Positions 7,299 to 13,400 of a DNA stretch of 13,861 nt are shown in pieces (within the stretch, counting starts at the first letter, position 1; each line of letters opens with the position of its first letter). The translations under genes were made by a program, and so were the position numbers. The notes below the pieces were generated by a model, which ran no database searches, was not told the origin of the DNA, and saw only the letters and a list, made by a program, of their open reading frames with translations. The DNA is from Pirellulales bacterium (lineage in GTDB: Bacteria; Planctomycetota; Planctomycetia; Pirellulales; Thermoguttaceae). Where the stretch lies: the NCBI GenBank assembly GCA_030642635.1, contig DAOWNK010000062.1, forward strand, positions 1 through 13,861, written 5' to 3'.

Positions 7299-7739
7299 TC
7301 ACTTTCCAATACTCGGAATCCACGGTTTGAACAGTTCGATTGCTTCCTTGCTCTGTTCGAGCGGGCTGATGACATGTTGGCCGAAAGCCCCGCCGCCGAC
7401 GGCGTAGTGTCCCAGCGCGGCGCCGCCAATGGCCACGTATCCGACCGCAGCACCGCCCAGCGCCACTGCACCCAACGCCAAACCGCCCAGCGATAAAATC
7501 CCCAGCGACAGCCCGCCGACGGCTATCACGCCGTACGACAACCCGCCGACGGCCAGTAACCCTTGTGCAACCCCGCCGACGGCAATCACACCTGTGGCGA
7601 TATCGCCAACTGCGATGATCGCCCGAGCGTGGCCGCGGATTTCGCCTTTCTCCGGGTCGGGACCGCACGCCACGGCCCAAAGCGGCAACCCAAATAATAC
7701 CGTCGAAGAGCGTTTACGAATTGTTCCGGGCTGGTGCAT
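7299..7739 (-). CDS. Glycine-pentad repeat protein, function unknown
   Basis: A protein of 146 residues. A short basic N-terminus (1-20) and a charged block with GPDPEKGEIRGHAR (26-39) lead into sixteen unbroken five-residue units (41-120). Each unit ends in glycine and fits x-hydrophobic-[AST]-x-G (one unit has H in place of A-like residues), or eight ten-residue units of the type VIAVGGLSLG. A short C-terminal tail (121-146) follows. The strict period of five suggests a compact solenoid like the pentapeptide-repeat fold, although the A(D/N)Lxx pattern is absent; a membrane-embedded glycine-rich repeat is the alternative. There is no clear signal peptide. AAGGA lies 8 bases before the ATG. 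The gene follows the isomerase-like gene by 52 bases on the same strand. I do not assign a function. Confidence 0.85.
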   Translation of the reverse strand: MHQPGTIRKRSSTVLFGLPLWAVACGPDPEKGEIRGHARAIIAVGDIATGVIAVGGVAQGLLAVGGLSYGVIAVGGLSLGILSLGGLALGAVALGGAAVGYVAIGGAALGHYAVGGGAFGQHVISPLEQSKEAIELFKPWIPSIGK

Positions 7740-7764
7740 CGGTTTTTTCCTTATTCTTCATAGC

Positions 7765-7786
7765 TGACTGCTGAAAGCTGACAGCT
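7765..7786 (-). repeat. Right copy of the 22-base inverted repeat, with a small hairpin
   Basis: The partner of 7163-7184. It also holds most of a local hairpin, TGAAAGC-TGACA-GCTTTCA (7772-7790), in the 52-base gap between the isomerase-like gene and the pentad-repeat gene. It could attenuate readthrough between them, but there is no T-run. Confidence 0.7.
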
Positions 7787-7791
7787 TTCAC

Positions 7792-8694
7792 CTAACTTCC
7801 AACCACTTCGACCGCTTCGCCGAGTTTTCCCGCCGGTGTCAGTCCGGCGGCGTTCCACACCTTCTTGAACGCCTCGGCGGTCTGTTTGACAACGACGTCC
7901 CGCCGGCGGCTCTGAAAGATGCCACGTGACAACTTGGCGGTAACCGGCCCGTTATAGCCGAACTCAGCAAGGATTCTCAAGACGCTTGCGATGTCGATCC
8001 GACCGTTTTCATCGCCCGGCAGGAGCCGGGATTTTTCGTCCAAATCGGACAAAGACACCTCGGCCGGCATTTCGGCCACCTGTACGGCCACTATCTGGCC
8101 CAGCGGCAAGTGACGGATGCTCTCGACCGACCCGCCGCCGGCGACCAAGTCCCATACGTCCAACAGCAGGCCCATGTTCGGAGCGTCTACCATGTTCAAC
8201 AACAACGTCAGTGCATCGAAATCGTGGATGAACTGAAATGCCTGGTTTTTGCGCATGTATTCGGCCGCCTGGAACCCGACGCCGAACCATACGCCCGCCG
8301 GCTGAAGGACCTCGCATATCTCGCTGAACCGGCGTCGATGGAACTCGAAGTTCTCGTGATACGGACGCTTATCGCCGGCGGGGGTCAGCGTGGCGAGACA
8401 TCGTGTGCATCCCACCTCGGCCGCCGCTTCCGCATATTCGGGCAGATTCTTGATGTCATGGCTGAATTGCTCGTCGTCGACGTCCCAGTCTATCGGAAGT
8501 GCGAACGTACCGACGCGGATATTGGCGCTGTCGATAAGCCGCTTGGCGTACGGCATGCCGTGTAACTTTGCACGGGCGGCAAAATCGGCCATATCCAGGT
8601 CTATCCCCCCAAATCCATGGGTCAGGGCCAACTCGATGATCTCACTCTCGTGGCCGGTGATTCCAATCGCAGACGGGTTGAGGTTTTTGAACAT
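7792..8694 (-). CDS. TIM-barrel sugar phosphate isomerase/epimerase-like protein
   Basis: A protein of 300 residues of the xylose isomerase-like TIM-barrel superfamily. Barrel strands are seen in GFGGIDLDMADF (27-38), VGTFALPIDW (61-70), WFGVGFQAAEY (136-146), GLLLDVWDLVAGGG (175-188), IVAVQVAEMP (201-210), LLPGDENGRIDI (224-235) and GYNGPVTAKLSR (246-257). Active relatives bind a divalent metal through glutamates at the ends of strands. Here the positions that usually hold glutamate read GFQ (140-142) and TAKLS (252-256), so catalysis may be lost or altered, while D179 of LDVWD is kept. ATG at 8694 is preferred over 8706 because GGAG lies 6 bases before it, inside the longer frame. Upstream lie 336 bases of repeats; downstream is the pentad-repeat gene. 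Substrate unknown. Confidence 0.88.
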   Translation of the reverse strand: MFKNLNPSAIGITGHESEIIELALTHGFGGIDLDMADFAARAKLHGMPYAKRLIDSANIRVGTFALPIDWDVDDEQFSHDIKNLPEYAEAAAEVGCTRCLATLTPAGDKRPYHENFEFHRRRFSEICEVLQPAGVWFGVGFQAAEYMRKNQAFQFIHDFDALTLLLNMVDAPNMGLLLDVWDLVAGGGSVESIRHLPLGQIVAVQVAEMPAEVSLSDLDEKSRLLPGDENGRIDIASVLRILAEFGYNGPVTAKLSRGIFQSRRRDVVVKQTAEAFKKVWNAAGLTPAGKLGEAVEVVGS

Positions 8695-8783
8695 GACAAA
8701 CTCCATTTTGATTAGTTATCGTTGCAGCAATAGAATCCCGTATTATTGCAGACCACACAGTAACAGCAAAGGGGGAGGGTATT

Positions 8784-8812
8784 GGAAAAGGGGAAGGGGG
8801 AAGGCGGAAGGA
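8784..8812 (+). repeat. GGGGAAGGGGGAAGGCGGAAG purine-rich element (left arm)
   Basis: A G/A-rich tract that is the inverted partner of the pyrimidine-rich tract 8979-9033. Together with the elements at 8852-8920 and 8952-8976 it fills the 336-base gap between the CpsD-like gene and the isomerase-like gene. I saw no gene there. Confidence 0.8.
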
Positions 8813-8851
8813 TAAAACTAAATCACGTTTAGGGACGGCCGAAAAATAAAC

Positions 8852-8920
8852 TGTGGGAGGCGACTCTGTCGGCGACAGCAAATTGCTACACGTTTGTCGC
8901 CGTCGGAGACGCCTCCCACA
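8852..8920. repeat. Inverted pair of TGTGGGAGGCGACTCTGTCG elements
   Basis: The arms 8852-8877 and 8895-8920 pair at 23 of 26 positions around a 17-base loop. The same element occurs in the coding region of the next gene at 9666-9757. Confidence 0.9.
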
Positions 8921-8951
8921 AGAAAACGGGAAGTTATTTATCGGTCGCCCC

Positions 8952-8976
8952 TTAGCCGCCGAGCTTGCTCGGCGCG
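8952..8976 (+). repeat. TTAGCC-headed palindrome CGCCGAGC-TT-GCTCGGCG
   Basis: The element begins TTAGCC and forms an 18-base palindrome (8957-8974). A diverged copy on the opposite strand lies at 11420-11446, sharing TTAGCCGCC and GCTCGGCGCG but with a longer centre. Confidence 0.8.
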
Positions 8977-8978
8977 TT

Positions 8979-9033
8979 GCCTTCCGCCTTCCCCCTTCCG
9001 CCTTCCCCCTTCCGCCTTCCGCCTTCCCCCTTA
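8979..9033 (+). repeat. CCTTCCGCCTTCCCC tandem pyrimidine tract
   Basis: Tandem units of CCTTCCG and CCTTCCCC, the inverse of 8784-8812. On the minus strand the tract begins at the TAA stop of the CpsD-like gene (9031-9033). Confidence 0.88.
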
Positions 9034-9879
9034 TCTTAACACGATGCTCCCGAGTAGCTTGCCGTGGCAATGTCTGATTACCGCGGCGGCTTCGCGGACC
9101 GCGCGACGCGGCGTGTGTCCTAAGCGTACTACCAGGTACACGCCGGTGCAAAACCGCCCGATCGGGGCCGTCTCGCCATGGGTAAGTGAAGGCGTGTCGA
9201 GCAGCACAAGGGGGTAGTGATCGGAAAGCTCGGTGAGCAACGGTTCGAGATCGAGCAATTCCGGCGGGCGACCCCAAGGCGTGGAAAGCCAGTGGCCGGG
9301 CAGAACGCTTAAACGCGGCAACACGGTCCGCCGAACTGCACGCTGCCAGGTAGTTGCACCCGTCAAGACGTCGGCCAGTCCGCCTGCCGCCTCGACGCCT
9401 AAGCGGCGGGCCAACTCCGGCGCGCGAAAGTTGCAGTCGATAAGCAGAATCTCGCCGTCGCCGATGCGATCCAGTACGGCCGCGGCCAGCCCGACCAGCG
9501 TTGCGGTCTTCCCGTCGCCGTCGCACGGACTGGTAAACATCAGCGAGGCAGCCTGATCGGAAGGTAACTGCGCAACGATCCGCTCGGCCAGTTCGCAGTA
9601 CGCCTGCCGGTGTAATTCGTTCGGCAGCCACGGCCATTTAGTTTCTGTTGCGGAAAGCGGTGTACTGTGGGAGGCGACTCTGTCGGCGACTGAAGTCGGT
9701 TGGCAAATTCGGTCGCCGACAGAGCAAATTCGGTTGCCGACAGAGTCGCCTCCTACAAGTTCTGCGACGGCTTCGGCCCGGGCAAGCGCCGCCTCGACCG
9801 CCGCGTCGTCGGAGATTTTTCCTTGCGGCTCCGGCTCGCGCGCCTCGATCTGCTTCAGCGCTTCCAGGATCAGGCTCAT
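9031..9879 (-). CDS. CpsD/CapB-like P-loop kinase of an exopolysaccharide system
   Basis: A protein of 282 residues. It begins MSLILEALKQIEAR, like the N-terminus of GspB-type and polysaccharide-export partner proteins. The P-loop core has a Walker A of the BY-kinase type, SPCDGDGKT (117-125), a Walker A' LLIDCNFRAPEL (145-156; the usual form is DxDxRxP), and Walker B LVLLDTPS. Bacterial tyrosine kinases of this type pair with a Wzz-like membrane partner and control polysaccharide polymerisation. The C-terminal tyrosine cluster that is autophosphorylated is absent; the protein ends at GSIVLR. Kinase activity is therefore uncertain. A palindromic repeat pair is inserted in frame at about residues 41-72, in the linker before the P-loop domain. 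No Shine-Dalgarno site is seen. It lies downstream of the AAA+ gene and the Wzz-like gene, in the same orientation. Confidence 0.85.
   Translation of the reverse strand: MSLILEALKQIEAREPEPQGKISDDAAVEAALARAEAVAELVGGDSVGNRICSVGDRICQPTSVADRVASHSTPLSATETKWPWLPNELHRQAYCELAERIVAQLPSDQAASLMFTSPCDGDGKTATLVGLAAAVLDRIGDGEILLIDCNFRAPELARRLGVEAAGGLADVLTGATTWQRAVRRTVLPRLSVLPGHWLSTPWGRPPELLDLEPLLTELSDHYPLVLLDTPSLTHGETAPIGRFCTGVYLVVRLGHTPRRAVREAAAVIRHCHGKLLGSIVLR
9666..9757. repeat. In-frame repeat pair inside the CpsD-like gene
   Basis: TGTGGGAGGCGACTCTG at 9666 and its inverse ending at 9757 enclose a 21-base tandem duplication (9704-9724 and 9725-9745, one difference). The same family forms the pair at 8852-8920. 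On the gene strand it encodes a linker with the repeated motif VG(N/D)RIC and brings in two cysteines. It keeps the reading frame open. Confidence 0.9.
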
Positions 9880-9884
9880 TGTTC

Positions 9885-9961
9885 GGGGCTGGGGGCTAGG
9901 GGCTGGAAAATCTGCGTGGCACGGCCGTCTCGGCCGTGTTTAAGCCGCCGTGCCGGCGGCT
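9885..9961. repeat. G-rich run and two small hairpin elements before the CpsD-like gene
   Basis: A GGGGCT run (9885-9906), then the hairpin CACGGCCG-TCT-CGGCCGTG (9920-9938 with a GTGG head), then AGCCGCCG-TGC-CGGCGGCT (9943-9961) with a TTTAAGCC-like head. Both hairpins have 8-bp stems and 3-base loops. They lie in the 109-base gap between the ATPase gene stop and the CpsD-like gene start and could shape readthrough. Confidence 0.85.
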
Positions 9962-9988
9962 GCTAAACGGTTTTGTTGATAAACAAAC

Positions 9989-11269
9989 TCAACCGCTGCG
10001 AAGTTTTACAAACAACTGCCCGTATTCACGCCGCCGTACAGGCCTTGCGATCGGGCACACCGCCGGCTCCACCGTTTCGGCAACATTTTCTTCATTCTCT
10101 TCGACCGGTTCTTCCGCCTCGTCTAAAGCCTTTGGGGCATAGCGGTCCACTACGACCTCTTCCTGCTCGAACTCCTCTTTGAACGGCCGGTCGGGTTCGT
10201 CGAACACCAACTCCACTTCCGGTCGGATTGAGCCGGCCGGCTGAAAATCCTCTTCCGCGTCGGCCAGCATCCCCTCGATGCGTTGCAACTGTTCGGCTGG
10301 TTCCTCGGCGGTTTCAGACGAGATTTTAAGCGACGGCGCGGCATGGGCTTCTGCACCCGCGTCGGTTCCCTCGGGCGAATCGTCCAAGGAGCCGAACTCG
10401 ATAACGTCGTTGCCGGCGGAATCGCCGGCCGGTTCTCCGCTGCACGGCATAGGTAGTTGCTGCAAATCCGCCCAGGCCTCCTCGATGCACCCAGGGGTGA
10501 TTGCCTGCTGACCGGCCACGTGCGTCAGCAGCATCGCATGGTCGCAAAGCTGGTTGATCAATCGCGGCACGCCGTCGGTCGCCTGGTAGACGCTCCGGCA
10601 CGTTTCTTCCGAGAAGAGTTGCTCGCCGTTCTCGCCGTCCGCGTCGGCATAGCTCATCTGTGCGTGGATGTAATCTTGCGTCTCGGTGCGGTTGAACGCC
10701 TCAAGGTAGCACCGCCCGGCAAGGCGTTGGCTGAACGAGTCGAGCTTCGGACCGGCAAACCGCTCTTCAAGCACCGGCCCGCCGGCCAGGACCAGCCGGA
10801 CCAGCGGCCGACCGTCGCGCGACACCTCGGTCAGCATCCGAAGTTCTTCGAGCAGCCGAAGCGGGAGCGTATGGGCCTCGTCGACCACCAGCAGCATCCC
10901 TGTCGGGCAATCCTCGCAGGCAGACAAGTAATCGATCAGTGCCAGCCGGACCTCGCCCTCGTCCATCTCGCGGTACGGCCGGCCCAGTTCGTACAGGATC
11001 GCCTGCAACATCGCACGGCGGGTGCTCAGCCGTCCGCCCGACAGGACGGCCACCCGGAAGGAGTCCTTAAACTGCTCGGCAAGCACCCGGCACAGCAGCG
11101 TTTTACCCGTTCCCGACGGTCCGACGACCATGCCGGGTCCCTCGCCTCGCTGGATGCAACGCGCCAAGGTCTGCCGTGCGGTCTCGATGGCCGAACCGGG
11201 GAAGTATCGCTCTGCCTGCGGTACCGAGGCGAACGGCCGGCTATCAAGATCGACACAGATATCGCACAT
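9989..11269 (-). CDS. GspA/ExeA-like AAA+ ATPase of an exopolysaccharide system
   Basis: A protein of 426 residues. The AAA+ domain (about 10-270) has SRPFASVPQAERYFPG, Walker A GPSGTGKT (50-57), Walker B LLVVDEAH (126-133), the sensor region RLVLAGGPVLEERF and the late block ATDGVPRLINQLCDHAM. These match the GspA/ExeA family, which includes the ATPases found beside exosortase-linked exopolysaccharide genes. Residues from about 275 form a long acidic, proline- and glutamate-rich tail with no recognised domain, ending in a basic RPVRRREYGQLFVKLRSG. No transmembrane segment is seen, so it is likely cytosolic and anchored through partners. ATG 11269 has only AAGGG 2 bases away. It sits between the Wzz-like and CpsD-like genes. 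Confidence 0.88.
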   Translation of the reverse strand: MCDICVDLDSRPFASVPQAERYFPGSAIETARQTLARCIQRGEGPGMVVGPSGTGKTLLCRVLAEQFKDSFRVAVLSGGRLSTRRAMLQAILYELGRPYREMDEGEVRLALIDYLSACEDCPTGMLLVVDEAHTLPLRLLEELRMLTEVSRDGRPLVRLVLAGGPVLEERFAGPKLDSFSQRLAGRCYLEAFNRTETQDYIHAQMSYADADGENGEQLFSEETCRSVYQATDGVPRLINQLCDHAMLLTHVAGQQAITPGCIEEAWADLQQLPMPCSGEPAGDSAGNDVIEFGSLDDSPEGTDAGAEAHAAPSLKISSETAEEPAEQLQRIEGMLADAEEDFQPAGSIRPEVELVFDEPDRPFKEEFEQEEVVVDRYAPKALDEAEEPVEENEENVAETVEPAVCPIARPVRRREYGQLFVKLRSG

Positions 11270-11392
11270 AACCCTTGTTCTCTGTTTTCGCTATTTTCCC
11301 AGCTTGTTACACATTACGCCACGATGAGCGTGTACCGATCCATTCCTTTGATTCGGCACTACTAGGGCGGAATGATGAATACAGAATGATGG

Positions 11393-11446
11393 ATAGCCGC
11401 TTGCGGCTTAGCAGCAAGACGCGCCGAGCGAGCAGCTAGGCGGCTA
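11393..11446. repeat. Two palindromic elements at the 3' end of the Wzz-like gene
   Basis: AGCCGCTTGCGGCTTAGCA (11395-11413) belongs to the family at 5467-5520. Next to it, on the minus strand, a TTTAGCCGCC-headed element (11420-11448) is a diverged copy of 8952-8976. The TAG in this head is the stop codon of the Wzz-like gene. The rest of the 174-base gap to the ATPase gene holds an AATGATGAATACAGAATGATG direct repeat (11371-11391) and no evident gene. Confidence 0.82.
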
Positions 11447-12553
11447 AATGACCGTCACCGCCACCAGTGCGACGATCAGCATCAGTCCGCCGAGGATCAT
11501 GGCCGCCCGAAGCATCGGCAGCCGGCTGGTTTTCGGCCCGATGGTCGGTATGGTCCCGACGACCGGCGTCGCCGCAACGGCCTGAACCTGTTCGACGGAG
11601 TTCAGTGTCGGCTCGATGTTCACGCCTGCGACGACCATGCCCACGCCTGCGACCCCGAGCAGCCCGGCCAGCAGCGCCGCCGGTACTCGCCCCGTGTCGT
11701 GGTTGGCGTCTTGGGCGATTTCGCACGTGGTGTTCGGCTGTTGTTGAAGCGGCTGCGGCTTTTGCCGCGATTCCCGCCATGCCTGCCGCTCGGCCAATGC
11801 CGCCTGGTCGTAGAGTTTTGCGGTCTGTTCCGCTGTCGCCTTGAGTTGGCGATACTTTTCCGCCGCCACGGTCTGCTCTGCAAGTGTTTCGTCCGTCGGC
11901 TTTATCTCTGATACTTCCGGCGTTTCGGCGGCCGAAACTACTTGTCCCTTACGAATCTCCTCAGCCGGCCACTCGCCGGGTATTTTCCTTGGAATAAAGG
12001 ACATCTCCTGCCGCATCGCCGAGATGCGATTTCTACTCTCTTCGACCTCCGGGTGGATCGGCGTGCGGTCGACGAGCAATTGCTGTCGATGTTGGATCAT
12101 CCGGTCGAGTTGTTCGCTCAGTGCAAGCCACTGCGGATTGTCGATCATTGACGGCTCTGGGGACTGTCCCGATTTTCGCATAGCGAAAATGGGACTGTCC
12201 CCTTCCGACGTATTTTCAGAAAGTTTAGGCTTCAGTTCATACTCCATGAACGCATCGAGCCGAGCGTTGGCCTTTAGCACCTCTTGCCTGGCTTGGTCCA
12301 ATGCCTTTTGTGATTTGGCGTATGCTTGCTGCGCGTGGGAATTGTTGCCGTTCGGCGCGACCACTGGTCGCGGCTTTGTGGAGTGTGTCTGATTCCCGCT
12401 TGGCGCGACCACCGGTCGCGGCTTTGTGGCCGGACGCAGCGCGTAGACCGCCGCTGCTACGCCGACAAAGACCACCGCGTACAGCACACGATGCCGCCAC
12501 CACGGGCGTGTTGGTCGGACGATATGGTTTGCGTGTTTGTCGGTTGCGATCAT
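11444..12553 (-). CDS. Wzz/PCP-like polysaccharide chain-length protein, divergent
   Basis: A protein of 369 residues. A basic N-terminus precedes TM1 (23-39). A coiled-coil region (about 77-104) and the block HRQQLLVDRTPIHPEVEESR (155-174) follow. The IHPEVEESRNRI pattern is like that in the long helix of polysaccharide co-polymerases. Near the C-terminus come TM2 (290-311), a stretch SVEQVQAVAATPVVGTIP (320-337) like the end of Wzz cytoplasmic-facing regions, and TM3 (345-369). The order of membrane segments and the short size differ from classic Wzz. Its role would be to set chain length with the downstream ATPase and kinase-like protein. GGGAG lies 6 bases before ATG 12553; the longer TTG frame from 12607 lacks this. 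Two repeat elements lie in frame (KPRPVVAP twice; residues 117-135). Confidence 0.75.
   Translation of the reverse strand: MIATDKHANHIVRPTRPWWRHRVLYAVVFVGVAAAVYALRPATKPRPVVAPSGNQTHSTKPRPVVAPNGNNSHAQQAYAKSQKALDQARQEVLKANARLDAFMEYELKPKLSENTSEGDSPIFAMRKSGQSPEPSMIDNPQWLALSEQLDRMIQHRQQLLVDRTPIHPEVEESRNRISAMRQEMSFIPRKIPGEWPAEEIRKGQVVSAAETPEVSEIKPTDETLAEQTVAAEKYRQLKATAEQTAKLYDQAALAERQAWRESRQKPQPLQQQPNTTCEIAQDANHDTGRVPAALLAGLLGVAGVGMVVAGVNIEPTLNSVEQVQAVAATPVVGTIPTIGPKTSRLPMLRAAMILGGLMLIVALVAVTVI
12159..12202. repeat. GGGGACTGTCCC hairpin element inside the Wzz-like gene
   Basis: The arms 12159-12179 and 12183-12202 pair almost fully (one substitution and one extra base) around a 3-base loop. They hold GGGACTGTCC and ATTTTCGC. 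The element is read in frame as GDSPIFAMRKSGQSPEP, which has no counterpart in the co-polymerase fold. Confidence 0.88.
12354..12429 (-). repeat. Two direct GCGACC(A/G)GTGGTCGC-type elements in the Wzz-like gene
   Basis: Copies at 12354-12381 and 12402-12429 are 48 bases apart in the same orientation, with one difference between them (CCACTGG against CCACCGG). They belong to the family at 507-586 and 7124-7149. In the gene frame each reads TKPRPVVAP, giving a two-unit proline-rich linker just after TM1. The 48-base spacing keeps the frame. Confidence 0.92.
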
Positions 12554-12629
12554 GGCAGGCTCCCACAATCGACATCGACACGCAACCGCCTGGAGCTTGA
12601 GTGACAATATGCGGTGTTCCGCGGTGTTG

Positions 12630-13061
12630 TTAAATCGGATCTATGACATCGAGAAAGGGGAATCGGTTGAAATCAGTGTCACGTGTGTAGATCGTCTTCA
12701 CATCGTGTTCCTTCATCAAGATGGCGGTGTGGGCGTCGAAAACCAGGTTGCCCGTAATATCACGCACAACGGTAAACACCTCGGAGGCAACGTGTTGGTG
12801 GCGCTCCGTTGCTACCAGCACACCCGCACTCGGTGAAGCTAGAACTGCCTCAAGGAATCTCCAGGCGTCTGCCATTGGGAAGGGCTTGCGAAAAACGTTG
12901 GGATGAGTAGCTACGCGGAGGAATTCGTACACGATGCCCCACGTGATGTACCAGTGTGATGACTGTAGACGCCAGTCCTGGACGAACTTGCGGCACTTTG
13001 CGTGGTCGGGCGAATCGCGGTCAGCTGCATAAATCAGGATATTGGTATCGACTACAAACAC
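12630..13061 (-). CDS. VapC-type PIN-domain toxin
   Basis: A protein of 143 residues. It begins MFVVDTNILIYAADRDS and has the acidic residues of the PIN ribonuclease site: D5, E46 in VYEFLRV, D109 in NLVFDAHTA, and D128/D130 in YTRDTDF. Toxins of this family cut RNA, often tRNA, with a metal ion. The frame is open well upstream, but GTG at 13061 has GGAG 8 bases before it, and the antitoxin stop lies between the two, so this start is preferred; a TTG at 13067 overlaps the antitoxin TGA but has poor spacing. The toxin is thus translated right behind its antitoxin, usual for such pairs. Its RNA target is unknown. Confidence 0.9.
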   Translation of the reverse strand: MFVVDTNILIYAADRDSPDHAKCRKFVQDWRLQSSHWYITWGIVYEFLRVATHPNVFRKPFPMADAWRFLEAVLASPSAGVLVATERHQHVASEVFTVVRDITGNLVFDAHTAILMKEHDVKTIYTRDTDFNRFPFLDVIDPI

Positions 13062-13063
13062 CG

Positions 13064-13366
13064 TCAACGCTCCATAACGTCGTAGAGCGCTTCGCGATTG
13101 GCCAGGTCCACACGTGCTCCACCACTGGTGAATTCCGGCAACGGCGGCATATCCCGGGGAGTTTGAGGCTTCGTAAGCACTTCCTCCAAATCGTCTCTGA
13201 GAAACTGGTCGTATGCCGCACGTCGCCAAGCGGTATCATCCGGGTCCATTCCAATGCACAGCAACACCGTTGCCTTTCCATTCCGGGGCAGGGCAGACGC
13301 AATTTCCGGCGGTATGCTCAGAGTCTGCTTTCCCGACAATTCAGTCTCGAATTCTACTGTTTTCAT
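13064..13366 (-). CDS. Probable antitoxin of the PIN toxin
   Basis: A protein of 100 residues directly before the PIN toxin gene; its TGA lies in the toxin ribosome-binding region. The N-terminal part MKTVEFETELSGKQTLSIPPEIASAL is in the style of AbrB/VapB-like swapped-hairpin DNA-binding domains, which would bind the operon's own promoter. The C-terminal half (about 50-100) is charged and proline-rich, as expected for a toxin-wrapping tail. AAGG lies 5 bases before the ATG. The antitoxin role rests on position and weak likeness, not on a clear family match. Confidence 0.75.
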   Translation of the reverse strand: MKTVEFETELSGKQTLSIPPEIASALPRNGKATVLLCIGMDPDDTAWRRAAYDQFLRDDLEEVLTKPQTPRDMPPLPEFTSGGARVDLANREALYDVMER

Positions 13367-13400
13367 AACACCTTAATCATACTGTGGCAGTAACACGTCG

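Noticed and set aside
8979..9033. Possible CRISPR-like or minisatellite array
   Set aside because: The units are 7 to 15 bases of low complexity with no spacers; it is a simple tandem tract with an inverted partner at 8784-8812.
8642..9637. Minus-strand open frame of 331 codons spanning the gap before the isomerase-like gene
   Set aside because: It overlaps the CpsD-like gene and runs through purine-rich repeats; its composition is arginine-rich noise.
12554..12607. Longer Wzz-like protein from a TTG start
   Set aside because: ATG 12553 has GGGAG at 6 bases; the extra 18 residues hold nothing typical of the family.
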